Shown here in pieces: positions 7,026 through 15,053 of a stretch of 17,379 nt of DNA. Source of the DNA: Thermoplasmata archaeon (GTDB taxonomy: Archaea > Thermoplasmatota > Thermoplasmata > Lutacidiplasmatales > UBA184); NCBI GenBank assembly GCA_030037695.1, contig JASHQF010000033.1:1-17379 (forward strand), read 5' to 3'. Position numbers and translations under genes: made by a program. Positions within the stretch are counted from its first letter, which is position 1. Each line of letters begins with the position of its first letter. The notes under the pieces were generated by a model. The model saw nothing but the letters and a program-made list of their open reading frames with translations, did not search any database and was not told the origin of the DNA.

Positions 7026-8150
7026 TGTCGCGGAGGGGTCCGGCCGCCCCGCGTCCGCCGGGACGGGGGCGGAGGGGACGGGCGCGCCGGGCGGCTCCCA
7101 GCGCTCGACCATCTCCCGCAGACGCCGCCAGGCGCCGATGGCGCCGGCGAAGTTCCTTCGCTTCAGCTCGACCGCCATGCCCCGGAGCTCGCCGAGCGCG
7201 GGGCCGACGTCCGCGCCGGCCGCACGCTCCTCGGCGAGCCGGTCGCGGAGGCGCCGCAGATCGTCCAGGAACTTCGGTTCGAGGACCGCCCAGAGGGCGA
7301 ACGCGGCCCGGGCGAGCAGGCGCTCGGCCGGCTCGCGCCGTCCTCCGGCGAGCGCTTCGCGCCCCTGCGCGAGCGGGCCGAGCGCGGGCCCGGGGTCCCC
7401 TCCGAGCTCCCGCACCGCCGCCTCCAGGAGCTCGCACTCGGCAAGGAGGATCCGGCCGGTCTCCCACTCCTGCTCGAGCTGCCCGAGCTCGTCGCGTACG
7501 TGGACGAGGCGGCGGTGGGCTCCGGTGAGGTCGCCGAGCGCGAGCGACCGGCGGATCGCGGCGAGCTCGACGTCCACCGCGGACGCCGGGAGGTGTTGGA
7601 CGATCTCGTTCCGGCGCGCGAGCTCCGAGTCGAACTCGACGGCGAGCGCGCTCACGAGATGGACGAACATCTCGCGGACGACGGCCTCGAGCTCGGTCGC
7701 GTCCTGGGCGAGGCTCGCCGCCGCGAGGCGCGCGTGGAGGGGTCCGAAGTCGAGCCCTAGGCGCCGCGCGAGCGCCGCATACTCCTCGCCCCGGCGGCGG
7801 GCCTCCGCCCCCGTCGAGGCGGGCGGGAGCGACGGGAGGCCCCGGAGCGGGGCGATCGGTTCGGCGGCCCGGACCGGAGGTTCCGCGCTGAGCGTCGGGG
7901 GCGGCATCGACGGGAACCGGCTCGGCTGATCGAGCAGGGCCGTCGCGACGGGCGGCGCCGTCCCGGCCCCGGGCGCGAACTCGACCGATTGCAAGAGCTC
8001 GGCGACCGTTTTCACGTAGGCGGGGTCGGTCCCGCCGGAGGACCCGGCGGCCTCCCGGACCGCGGAGAACAGGGAGGTCGACAGCCGACAGCCCGGGCAC
8101 TCCGAGGCGCCGTCCGGGGCGTCGATCCCGCACGCCGGACAGGTCGCCAT
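7020..8150 (-). CDS. Zinc-ribbon protein with TPR-like helical repeats, function unknown
   Basis: I do not recognise a specific family. The 376-residue protein opens with a zinc ribbon (CPAC at 4-7 and CPGC at 18-21, four cysteines). A Pro/Ala/Gly-rich linker follows, with low-complexity sequence to about residue 118. The rest is almost wholly helical. At least three related units of the kind (ALxxGxxxxAxRxL) can be seen: LALGDLTGAHRRLVHVRDEL, EALAGGRREPAERLLARAAF and ELKRRNFAGAIGAWRRLREM. These resemble degenerate TPR or helical-hairpin repeats, suggesting a protein-binding scaffold. There are no membrane segments or signal peptide, so it is probably cytosolic. Its ATG lies 6 bases after the htpX stop, so the two genes are likely co-transcribed and may share a role in membrane protein quality control; that role is inference. 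Confidence 0.8.
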   Translation of the reverse strand: MATCPACGIDAPDGASECPGCRLSTSLFSAVREAAGSSGGTDPAYVKTVAELLQSVEFAPGAGTAPPVATALLDQPSRFPSMPPPTLSAEPPVRAAEPIAPLRGLPSLPPASTGAEARRRGEEYAALARRLGLDFGPLHARLAAASLAQDATELEAVVREMFVHLVSALAVEFDSELARRNEIVQHLPASAVDVELAAIRRSLALGDLTGAHRRLVHVRDELGQLEQEWETGRILLAECELLEAAVRELGGDPGPALGPLAQGREALAGGRREPAERLLARAAFALWAVLEPKFLDDLRRLRDRLAEERAAGADVGPALGELRGMAVELKRRNFAGAIGAWRRLREMVERWEPPGAPVPSAPVPADAGRPDPSATG

Positions 8151-8156
8151 CGGCGA

Positions 8157-9086
8157 CTAGCTCCGGACCGGTCGCGCCGCGACCGCACCGGGGGAGCGGC
8201 TCCCGGGTCGGTAGGCAAAGTCCGGTCGCATGGCGCGCAGGCGGCGGACGCGCTCCGCGGTCGGCGGATGCGTCGAGAACAAGGAGGCGAGCGAACCCCC
8301 GCGCAGCGGGTTCACGATGCACAGGCTCGCCTGCGCGGGCGAGCCGAGCTTCCCCGGACGGCGCTGGGCGGACGCCTCGATCTTCGTCAGCGCCGAGGCG
8401 AGCGCCTCCGGGTCCCCGCCGAGGCGCGCCCCGATCTCGTCCGCCCGGAACTCCCGGGCCCGGGAGATCGCGAGCCGGAGGACCAGCGCTGCGATCGGCG
8501 CGGTGAGGAGCGCCACGAGCAAGACGAGCGGGTTCACGCCCCCGCGCTGGCCCCCGGTGCCCCCCGTGAGCGTCGTGAACAGGACGAGCTGGGCCGCGAA
8601 CGAGATCGCCCCGGCGAGCGTCGCGGCGAACGTCATCAACAGGACGTCCCGGTCGCGCACGTGCGCGAGCTCGTGGGCGAGGACCCCGCGGAGCTCCCGA
8701 TCGTCCACGGTGCGCAGCAGCCCCTCGGTCGCCGCCACGACCGCATGCCGCTCGTCCCGGCCGGTGGCGAAGGCGTTCGGCGACGGCGTGGGGACGATCG
8801 CGAGACGCGGGGCGACGAGCCCGAACCGGGGCGCGAGCTCCTGGACCGCGGCGGCGAGGCGCGGCGCCTCGGCCGGGGCCACGATCTTCGCCCGGGTCGA
8901 CCAGAGGACGAGGCGGTCGCACGCGAAGTAGGAGACGAGGTTCAGGACGAGCGAGAGGGCCAGCGCGATCGCGAGGCCGGCGAGCCAGCTCCCGAACAGG
9001 TACTCGCCGACGACCCCTCCGACCACGACGAACAGCGCCGCGATCACGGCGAACAGGGCGGCCGTCTTCGCCACGGGGCTCGCCAT
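8157..9086 (-). CDS. htpX: M48-family membrane zinc metalloprotease HtpX
   Basis: HtpX-type proteases degrade misfolded membrane proteins with the active site on the cytoplasmic side. The 309-residue protein has two N-terminal transmembrane helices (about 7-27 and 33-54). The zinc motif HELAH follows at 138-142 (His138, Glu139, His142), then two further hydrophobic segments (about 152-172 and 186-207). The third ligand is probably Glu212 in SRAREFRADE. FSTHPPTAERVRRL near the C-terminus is another family signature. The ATG at 9084-9086 is preferred over an in-frame TTG at 9129-9131 because it begins the first membrane helix and follows a GAGGGGAG purine stretch. The TTG also lies inside the TATA-like element. 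It is the first gene of a probable operon with the zinc-ribbon protein. Confidence 0.95.
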   Translation of the reverse strand: MASPVAKTAALFAVIAALFVVVGGVVGEYLFGSWLAGLAIALALSLVLNLVSYFACDRLVLWSTRAKIVAPAEAPRLAAAVQELAPRFGLVAPRLAIVPTPSPNAFATGRDERHAVVAATEGLLRTVDDRELRGVLAHELAHVRDRDVLLMTFAATLAGAISFAAQLVLFTTLTGGTGGQRGGVNPLVLLVALLTAPIAALVLRLAISRAREFRADEIGARLGGDPEALASALTKIEASAQRRPGKLGSPAQASLCIVNPLRGGSLASLFSTHPPTAERVRRLRAMRPDFAYRPGSRSPGAVAARPVRS

Positions 9087-9126
9087 CGCTCCCCTCGACC
9101 CTTCGGCGCCCGCTAGCGGCCCGCCG

Positions 9127-9135
9127 CTCAAAAGG
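9127..9135 (-). promoter_or_regulatory. Probable TATA-like promoter of htpX
   Basis: On the minus strand this reads CCTTTTGAG, lying in the 60-base gap between korB and htpX. It sits about 47 bases before the chosen ATG, predicting a leader of about 19 bases. That leader contains the purine-rich GAGGGGAG just ahead of the start. The position argues against the upstream in-frame TTG start. Confidence 0.4.
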
Positions 9136-9146
9136 TCGCCCGGAGG

Positions 9147-10016
9147 CTAGGCGACCGAGGCGAGGAGCTTCTCGTACTGCGGCCGGTTCGTCTCGAGCCG
9201 GATGTCGGTGCGGACCGGGCCGGGACGCGTGCCGAGCAGCTTCACTTCGAGCCCGTCCTGCGTCGACTCCTTCGGACGGTGCATCACACCGATCGGGATC
9301 CGGCCGGCGCGCATCTGCTCGAGGCAGAGCCGGAACGTCGAGGTCCGGTCGCTCGGGTCGTACCCCGGCAGCGTCGCGACGTCGATCACCTTCTCCCGCC
9401 AGAGCTTGTACGTGTCGTTGTACGTGACGCACGGCGAGAGGTCCTCGACGAACGCGAACCCGCGGCCGTCGCGGGTGAACCGCAGGGCCTCCTCGAGGAT
9501 CGCCGTCATCGATTTCGGGTCCCCCGAGAACGCGCGGGCGATGAAGTTCGGCGCGGGGATCGACAGCGCAGTGAGGATCGCGTCGAACGGGGACTCGACG
9601 TTCCCCTCGAAGCCGATCTGGCTCGTCGGCGACGCCTGGCCCTTGGTGAGCCCGTACGTCTCGTTGTTCATGACGAGGTAGACGATCGAGGCGTTCTTCT
9701 TGAACGCGTGGACGAAGTGGCCCATCCCGATCGCGTAGCCGTCCCCGTCGCCCCCGGCGGCGACGACCGTGAGCCCCGGGTTCGCGAGCTTGATGCCGAC
9801 CGCCTGGGCGAGCAGGCGGCCGTGGAGCGCGTGGATCCCGTTGACCTCGAGGAAGTTGTGGATCGAGCCCGAACAGCCGATCCCGCCGACCAGCACGAGG
9901 TCGTGCGTCGCGATCTTCTGGTTCAACGCCGCCTTCTTCACCGCGGCGAGGACGCCGAAGTCCCCGCAGCCGGGGCACCAGATCGGCTGCGTCGCCTTCG
10001 CCGACTGGGCCGTCAC
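9147..10016 (-). CDS. korB: 2-oxoacid:ferredoxin oxidoreductase, beta subunit
   Basis: This is the thiamine-diphosphate and iron-sulfur subunit of a ferredoxin-reducing 2-oxoacid dehydrogenase, converting a 2-oxoacid, CoA and oxidised ferredoxin to acyl-CoA and CO2. The protein is 289 residues. Cys14 and Cys17 (WCPGCGDFG), Cys48 (GIGCSG) and Cys196 (DLSPCVTYND) are the four expected [4Fe-4S] ligands. The ThDP/Mg motif is GGDGDGYAIG (88-97) with NNETYGLTKGQ (117-127). No ferredoxin-like delta domain is attached, as in two-subunit archaeal enzymes. The GTG start at 10014-10016 overlaps the korA stop (GTGA), so the subunits are translationally coupled. Substrate range may be broad (pyruvate, 2-oxoglutarate or others) and is not set by the sequence. 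Confidence 0.95.
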   Translation of the reverse strand: MTAQSAKATQPIWCPGCGDFGVLAAVKKAALNQKIATHDLVLVGGIGCSGSIHNFLEVNGIHALHGRLLAQAVGIKLANPGLTVVAAGGDGDGYAIGMGHFVHAFKKNASIVYLVMNNETYGLTKGQASPTSQIGFEGNVESPFDAILTALSIPAPNFIARAFSGDPKSMTAILEEALRFTRDGRGFAFVEDLSPCVTYNDTYKLWREKVIDVATLPGYDPSDRTSTFRLCLEQMRAGRIPIGVMHRPKESTQDGLEVKLLGTRPGPVRTDIRLETNRPQYEKLLASVA

Positions 10017-11809
10017 GGACGCGCCTCCCGCACCCGCTCGACGATCTCGGGGGCCCGGAACGAGTCGCCGTCGAACTTGAGGATCGAGCGGAGCTTCGCG
10101 TGGTGCCAGGGGAGCGACTCGCGCAGCAGCCGCCCGTACTGGCCGGTGTAGTTGTGCTCGACGACGTAGGCGACGTCGACCGCCGCGAGGAACGGGTCGA
10201 GCTCGTGCACCGGCACCGGGAAGATCGTCCGGGCCTGATAGTACCGCGTCGGGACCCCGCCCGAGGCGAGGGCGGTCTGGGCCTCGAGGATCGGCCCCGA
10301 GGTGCTCCCGTAGCCGACGAGGCCGACCTTGGCGGTGGCCGGGCCGAACAGGCGCCCGGGCGGGAGTTCGGGCTGCGCCTTCGCGAGCTTGCCCATCCGC
10401 TTGCGCATCATCCGCACCCGGTTCGCGCGGTTCACCGAGACGTGGCCCCACTCGTCGTGCTCGTTCCCGGTCACCTGGGACCAGAGCCCCGGGGTCCCGG
10501 GCGGCGCGAACGGGCTCGGCCCGTCCTCGGTCACCTGGTAGGCCTTGTACTGCTCGAGCTTCGGCGCCTCCTCCGCGCTGATGCGCTGGCCGCGGTCGAT
10601 CTTCACCGCGCCGAGATCGAAGCGGGGACTCGCGATCGTGTTCTGGCAGAGCGCCTGATCGAGGAGGAGGATCACGGGGAGCCGCCAGCGGTCCGCGAGG
10701 TTCAGCGCCTCCACGGTGATGCCGAACGCGTCGACCGGGGACGACGGGGCGAGGATGAAGCGGGGATACTCGCCGTGCCCCAGGTTCACGAGATGGGCGA
10801 GGTCGGACTGCTCGTGCCGCGTCGGCTCGCCGGTCGACGGACCGACCCGCTGACAGTCGGCGACGACGACGGGGACCTCGGCGGTACCGGCGTGCCCGAT
10901 CCCCTCGGTCATCAAGGAGAGCCCCGGCCCGCTCGTCGAGGTCATCGCGCGGGCCCCGGCGTACGAGGCTCCGATCACCATGTTGATCGCGGCGAGCTCG
11001 TCCTCGGCCTGCCGGACGACCCCGTCCACGGGCGGGAGGTACCGTTGCAGGTACTCCATGATCTCGGTTGCGGGCGTGATCGGGTAGCCCGCGAAGAACC
11101 GACCGCCGCCGACCACGAAGCCGAGCGCGACGGCCTGGTTCCCGGTAGTGAGCACGAGGTCGTGGGCCTCCCCGCCGAGGAGGCTGAACCGGTGCGCCAC
11201 CCCGGCCGTGTCGCTCGCGGCCTGGCGCCCGATCTCGAGCGCCTTCAGGTTCTTCTCGAGCGCTGCCTCGCCGCGCCGACGGAACCGCTCCTCGATCACC
11301 TCGCGCGTCTTCCCGGGATCGAAGCCGAAGACGACCGAGAGGGCGCCGTACGCCGCCGTGTTCTTGAAGATCGGTTGACCGAGGGGTCCCCCGACCAGGG
11401 TGGCGAACGGGAAACCGACCGAGTTGGGGACCTCGGTCCGGAACGCCGTCGAATCGTACAGCACGAAACCGTGCGGGGCGAGCTCGGGGCGACCCAGGTC
11501 GATCGCCTCCTGGTCGAACGCCACGAGGCAGTCGACGTGGGCCTTCACCGCGGCGATCGGGTCGCGGCTCGCCCGCACCGACGCGTCGGCGTGGCCCCCC
11601 CGGATGCGGGAGAGGACGTTCCGGGACGTGTAGACGTAGAGCCCCTGCTTGCGGAAGTACCGCCCGAGGAGGTCGGAGACCGTGAGGGTCCCGTCCCCGC
11701 CCTGGCCCCCGATCATCACGCTGACGTCCGAGAGCTCGATCGCGCCCGCACCGGCCCCCGGCGCCGGGCCGACCGGCACGGGCGTCGTTTTCGCCGCCGG
11801 GGAACTCAC
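10013..11809 (-). CDS. korA: 2-oxoacid:ferredoxin oxidoreductase, fused gamma-alpha subunit
   Basis: This is the partner of KorB. The 598-residue protein joins a gamma domain (about 26-210, starting MIGGQGGDGT and including SRNVLSRIRGGHAD) to the alpha domain (about 215-598). The motif GYPITPATE (241-249) is characteristic of the archaeal two-subunit enzymes; its Thr is thought to interact with the substrate or CoA. EDELAAINMVIGASYAGARA and TSTSGPGLSLMTEGIG follow, then the domain III segment near LVGYGSTSGP and the C-terminal VEHNYTGQYGRLLRE. The first 25 residues are a low-complexity Pro/Ala/Gly leader. The start is GTG at 11807-11809, the first start after an in-frame upstream stop. A TATA element at 11865-11874 gives a leader of about 30 bases. 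It diverges from the chain-elongation operon. Confidence 0.96.
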   Translation of the reverse strand: MSSPAAKTTPVPVGPAPGAGAGAIELSDVSVMIGGQGGDGTLTVSDLLGRYFRKQGLYVYTSRNVLSRIRGGHADASVRASRDPIAAVKAHVDCLVAFDQEAIDLGRPELAPHGFVLYDSTAFRTEVPNSVGFPFATLVGGPLGQPIFKNTAAYGALSVVFGFDPGKTREVIEERFRRRGEAALEKNLKALEIGRQAASDTAGVAHRFSLLGGEAHDLVLTTGNQAVALGFVVGGGRFFAGYPITPATEIMEYLQRYLPPVDGVVRQAEDELAAINMVIGASYAGARAMTSTSGPGLSLMTEGIGHAGTAEVPVVVADCQRVGPSTGEPTRHEQSDLAHLVNLGHGEYPRFILAPSSPVDAFGITVEALNLADRWRLPVILLLDQALCQNTIASPRFDLGAVKIDRGQRISAEEAPKLEQYKAYQVTEDGPSPFAPPGTPGLWSQVTGNEHDEWGHVSVNRANRVRMMRKRMGKLAKAQPELPPGRLFGPATAKVGLVGYGSTSGPILEAQTALASGGVPTRYYQARTIFPVPVHELDPFLAAVDVAYVVEHNYTGQYGRLLRESLPWHHAKLRSILKFDGDSFRAPEIVERVREARP

Positions 11810-11864
11810 GAGAGGCTCCGACCGGGCGCCGAGGCGCTCGGTCGTGAGGTTTCAGGTCGGGGGG

Positions 11865-11874
11865 GTATTTAAGG
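11865..11874 (-). promoter_or_regulatory. Probable TATA box of korAB
   Basis: Read on the minus strand, CCTTAAATAC is the strongest TATA-like element in the window. It lies about 60 bases upstream of the korA GTG, predicting a leader of roughly 30 bases. It sits in the divergent 174-base gap between korA and the LeuA-family synthase (11810-11983), which holds no coding sequence I can support. Confidence 0.6.
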
Positions 11875-11954
11875 CGATTCGCCGGAAATCCTCCGTCGCG
11901 CCGCCGGTGCGCGCCGTCGCGGCGGGGCCCCGGTCGGCCCCCCCGCTCGCCATC

Positions 11955-11961
11955 GATAAAT
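11955..11961 (+). promoter_or_regulatory. Probable TATA box of the chain-elongation operon
   Basis: GATAAAT is the only AT-rich patch just before the synthase. TAAA begins 27 bases before the GTG at 11984. The same spacing is seen before the Sm-like gene and hisS, so this predicts a leaderless mRNA starting at that GTG. An in-frame ATG at 11960 lies within the TATA element itself and would not be in a transcript made from it. Confidence 0.5.
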
Positions 11962-11983
11962 GCCGAACGGGCGTCAAAGCGTC

Positions 11984-13231
11984 GTGGCGGAGGACGATCT
12001 CGTCGAGAACTTCCACCCGGCCACGGCGGGGGAGCGCCACCTTCCCCGGGACCTCGTCGTCTGGGACGAGACCCTGCGCGACGGCGAGCAGACCCCCGGG
12101 GTCCGGTTCTCTCCCGAGGAGAAGCTCCGGATCGCCGAACTCCTCTCGGAGATCGGCGTCGGCGTCATCGACGCCGGCATCCCCGTCGTCTCCGACGACG
12201 AGGCCCGGGCGGTGCGGGGGATCGCTCACGCGGGCCTCCGCGCGAAGATCCTCGCCTCCGCGCGTACGGTGCCCCGCGACGTGGAGGCGGTGATCGACAG
12301 CGGCGTGAGCCACATCGCGATCTTCGTCGCGGCGAGCCGCGTCCACCTCAAGTACAAGCTCAAGATGGGACCCGACGAGGTCGTCGCGGCGAGCCGGGCG
12401 TGCGTTCGCCGCGCGAAGGAGGCGGGCCTCCACGTGGCGTTCGTGACCGAGGACACCGTCCGGGCCCCGTTCGACTTCGTCGAGCGCCTGTACGGGGCGG
12501 CGACGGAGGAGGGCGCGGACCGCCTCGTCGTCGCCGATACGGTCGGGATCATGACCCCGCTCACCTTCCGGTGGTACCTCACGGAGTTCGTCCGGAGGGT
12601 GCGGCCTCGCGACCTCTCCGTCCATTGCCACAACGACTTCGGCCTCGCCACGGCGAACACGCTCGCGGCGATCGAGGTCGGGGCCCGGACGCCGCATCTC
12701 TGCGTCAACGGCCTTGGCGAGCGGGCCGGCAACGCCTCGCTGGAGGAGGTCGTCGTCGCGCTCGAGACGCTCTACGACTACCGGACGGGCATCCGGACCG
12801 AGCGCCTGTACGAGCTCTCCCGTCTGGTCGAGGAGCTGTCGGGGATCCCGGTCGCGCCGAACCGTGCCCTCGTCGGGTACAACGCCTTCTCCCACGAGGC
12901 CGGGATCCACACGCACGGCATCCTCGCCCACACCCTCACCTACGAGCCGCTCCAGCCCTCGACCGTCGGTCGGCAGCGGCAGATGATCCTGGGCAAGCAC
13001 ACGGGCAAGGCGGCGCTGGTCGAGAAGCTCAAGGAGCGGGGGCTTTCCGCGCCCGACCCGCTCCTCGTCGAGCTCCTGCAGCGGGTGAAGCTCGATGCCG
13101 AGCAGCGGACGAAGGACGACCTCCACCGCTTCCTGCTCGAGTACCGGGATCGGTTCGATCGCCCGGGGCTGTCCGACGAGGAGTTCTGGAGCCTCGTCGA
13201 CGCCGTCGGGATCACGGCGGTGAAGGCGTGA
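11984..13231 (+). CDS. LeuA/homocitrate-synthase-family 2-oxoacid:acetyl-CoA synthase
   Basis: This DRE-TIM metallolyase family enzyme condenses acetyl-CoA with a 2-oxoacid: 2-oxoisovalerate (leucine), 2-oxoglutarate (homocitrate) or pyruvate (citramalate). With the GTG start it is 415 residues. Features are DETLRDGEQTPGV (28-40, metal Asp28, catalytic Arg32), SRVHLKYKL (118-126), metal ligands His214 and His216 (HCHNDFG), NGLGERAGNASLEE (242-255) and HEAGIHTHGILAHTLTYEP (304-322). LGKHTGK closes the core. The C-terminal LeuA allosteric domain of classical isopropylmalate synthases is absent, so leucine feedback through it is unlikely and the size suits homocitrate/AksA-like enzymes. The start at GTG 11984 is preferred over ATG 11960 because of the TATA spacing. 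The stop overlaps the dehydratase start (GTGA). Substrate is unresolved. Confidence 0.9.
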   Translation: MAEDDLVENFHPATAGERHLPRDLVVWDETLRDGEQTPGVRFSPEEKLRIAELLSEIGVGVIDAGIPVVSDDEARAVRGIAHAGLRAKILASARTVPRDVEAVIDSGVSHIAIFVAASRVHLKYKLKMGPDEVVAASRACVRRAKEAGLHVAFVTEDTVRAPFDFVERLYGAATEEGADRLVVADTVGIMTPLTFRWYLTEFVRRVRPRDLSVHCHNDFGLATANTLAAIEVGARTPHLCVNGLGERAGNASLEEVVVALETLYDYRTGIRTERLYELSRLVEELSGIPVAPNRALVGYNAFSHEAGIHTHGILAHTLTYEPLQPSTVGRQRQMILGKHTGKAALVEKLKERGLSAPDPLLVELLQRVKLDAEQRTKDDLHRFLLEYRDRFDRPGLSDEEFWSLVDAVGITAVKA

Positions 13232-14514
13232 GCTCCGGCGCGAACGGCCACGGTGCTACGCTCGCCGAGAAGATCCTGGCCCGCGCCGCGGGCGTCGACA
13301 CGCCGGTCCCGGGCCAGATCGTCGAGGGCAACGTCGACCTCGCGATGATGCACGAGCAGGGCGCGCAGACCGTCGCGCCGTTCCGGGCGATGGGGGCCGA
13401 GAAGGTCTGGGACCCCGACCGGGTCGTCGTCGCCCTCGACCACTGGGTCCCCGCCTCGACCGAGGGGGCGGCAGGCCTCCACCGGATCCTCCGCAAGTTC
13501 GCGGCCGAGACCCACCTCTCGCACTTTTACGACGTCGGGCACCACGGGATCTGTCACCAGATCCTCGCCGAGGACGGCTGGGTCGTCCCCGGCGACCTCG
13601 CCGTGGGGACCGACTCCCACACGAACATGCTCGGCGCGATGGGCGCCTTCGCGACCGGCATCGGCCCGACCGAGATGGCCGCGGTGCTCGCGCTGGGCCA
13701 GCTCTGGCTCAAGGTCCCGTCGTCGCTGGCGATCGAGGTCCGGGGGACGTTCGGGCCCGGCGTGACGGCGAAGGACCTGATCCTGCGCATCCTGGGGGAG
13801 GTCCGGACGACGGGCGCAGCGTACCGGGCGGTGGAGTTCTCGGGCCCGACGATCCAGCGCCTCTCGATGCCGGAGCGGTTCACGATCTGCAACATGACGA
13901 CTGAGATGGGGGCGAAGGCCGGCATGGTCGCGCCGGACGCCGCCACGTTCGACTACCTGCGCTCGATCGCCAAGCACGCGATGCACCCGCTCTCGCCCGA
14001 CGCCGACGCCCGGTACGAGCGGCGGATCGCGATCGACGTCGAAGGGATGCCCCCGATGGTCGCCTGCCCGTACTCGCCCGACAACGTGCGACCGCTGCCC
14101 GACGTCGCCCGCGAGCACGTCCGCATCGACCAGGCGTTCCTCGGATCGTGCACGAACGCCCGCATCGAGGACCTTCGCGAGGGCGCCGCGCTGATGAAGG
14201 GGCAGAAGGTCCACGACGGGGTCCGGTTCATCGTCTCGCCGGCGTCCACCAAGATCTACGAGCAGTGCCTCAAGGAGGGGATCATCGAGATCTTCACCGA
14301 GGCGGGCGCGGTGTTCACCAACTCGAGCTGCTCCGCCTGCTTCGGAGGGAACATGGGGATCCTCGACCGGGAGGAGGTCTGCGCCTCCTCCTCGAACCGG
14401 AACTTCCCCGGACGGATGGGCGCGAAGGAGGCCCGGATCTACCTCATGTCCCCGGCCGCGGTCGTCGCGAGCGCGATCGAAGGGGAGATCGCCGATCCCC
14501 GGGCGTTCGCCTAG
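13228..14514 (+). CDS. leuC: 3-isopropylmalate dehydratase/homoaconitase, large subunit
   Basis: This is the iron-sulfur subunit of an aconitase-superfamily hydro-lyase that isomerises the hydroxyacid made by the preceding synthase. The 428 residues match archaeal LeuC/HacA proteins. Visible features are GNVDLAMMHEQ (35-45), VGTDSHTNMLGAMGAFATGIGPTE (a family signature starting near 127), GSCTNARIEDLREGA with cluster ligand Cys308, and SSCSACFGGNMGIL with ligands Cys368 and Cys371. SSNRNFPGRMG (388-398) is the conserved substrate-contact region. All three [4Fe-4S] ligands are present. The GTG start at 13228-13230 overlaps the synthase stop. The gene symbol is used at family level; isopropylmalate, homocitrate and citrate are all possible substrates. 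Confidence 0.93.
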   Translation: MSSGANGHGATLAEKILARAAGVDTPVPGQIVEGNVDLAMMHEQGAQTVAPFRAMGAEKVWDPDRVVVALDHWVPASTEGAAGLHRILRKFAAETHLSHFYDVGHHGICHQILAEDGWVVPGDLAVGTDSHTNMLGAMGAFATGIGPTEMAAVLALGQLWLKVPSSLAIEVRGTFGPGVTAKDLILRILGEVRTTGAAYRAVEFSGPTIQRLSMPERFTICNMTTEMGAKAGMVAPDAATFDYLRSIAKHAMHPLSPDADARYERRIAIDVEGMPPMVACPYSPDNVRPLPDVAREHVRIDQAFLGSCTNARIEDLREGAALMKGQKVHDGVRFIVSPASTKIYEQCLKEGIIEIFTEAGAVFTNSSCSACFGGNMGILDREEVCASSSNRNFPGRMGAKEARIYLMSPAAVVASAIEGEIADPRAFA

Positions 14515-14522
14515 GGGCGCCC

Positions 14523-15053
14523 GTGCAGACGATCCTCGAGGGCCGCGTCTGGACGCTGGGCCGGGACGTCGACACCGACCAGATCATCTCGGGCAAGTAC
14601 CTCACGATCCTCGACCCGAACGAGCTGAAGAAGCACGTCTTCGAGATCGCGCTCCCGGAGTTCGCGGCCGCCGCGAAGGCGGGCGACATCCTGGTCGCGG
14701 ACGAGAACTTCGGCTCGGGATCGAGCCGGGAGCACGCCCCCCAGGCGATGCGGGCGATCGGGGTCGGTGCCGTCGTCGCGGACTCGTTCGCCCGGATCTT
14801 CTTCCGCAACGCGATCAACCTCGGGATCCCCACGATCGAGGCGCCCGGGGTCCGGGCGATCTTCTCTACCGGCGACACCGCGCGGATCGACCTCGGCTCG
14901 GGGCGGATCACGAACGTGACGACGGGTCGGTCGATCGCCTTTCCGCCGTTGCCCCACCATCTCCTCGAACTGCTCGAGGCGGGCGGCCTCGTCGAGAAGG
15001 TCCGCCGGGAGCTCGCCCGGCGCCGAGCGGACGCGGCGGGGGCCGGCGCGTGA
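14523..15053 (+). CDS. leuD: 3-isopropylmalate dehydratase/homoaconitase, small subunit
   Basis: This swivelling-domain subunit completes the dehydratase with the large subunit. Of 176 residues, the first 110 carry the core: GRDVDTDQIISGKYL (13-27), DILVADENFGSGSSREHAPQA (a signature from residue 55) and SFARIFFRNAINLGIP. The substrate-specificity loop reads YLTI (26-29). Methanogen homoaconitases have YLRT here, and isopropylmalate isomerases often have YLV plus a hydrophobic residue, so this loop matches neither. The GTG start at 14523 lies 8 bases after the large-subunit stop, the only non-overlapping junction in this operon, and no strong Shine-Dalgarno is seen. The stop overlaps the dehydrogenase start as GTGA. 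The C-terminal 30 residues are an Ala/Arg-rich helix. Confidence 0.93.
   Translation: MQTILEGRVWTLGRDVDTDQIISGKYLTILDPNELKKHVFEIALPEFAAAAKAGDILVADENFGSGSSREHAPQAMRAIGVGAVVADSFARIFFRNAINLGIPTIEAPGVRAIFSTGDTARIDLGSGRITNVTTGRSIAFPPLPHHLLELLEAGGLVEKVRRELARRRADAAGAGA

Noticed and set aside
5752..9978. A 1408-codon open frame on the minus strand crossing hisS, the zinc-ribbon gene, htpX and korB
   Set aside because: It is an out-of-frame shadow in a GC-rich region: Arg/Pro/Gly-rich throughout with no domains, while the genes it crosses have clear conserved motifs.
9147..10451. A longer KorB start at 10451
   Set aside because: The extra residues are a shifted reading of korA. The CPGCG motif sits at the expected 14 residues only with the GTG at 10016.
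11810..11983. Search for a regulatory RNA or small gene in the divergent korA/synthase gap
   Set aside because: Only the two TATA-like elements are evident; the rest is GC-rich without a convincing frame or stem.
12400..13227. Possible N-terminal extension of the dehydratase large subunit
   Set aside because: The frame is open but overlaps the synthase in another phase and is Arg/Gly-rich. The family start corresponds to the GTG at 13228.
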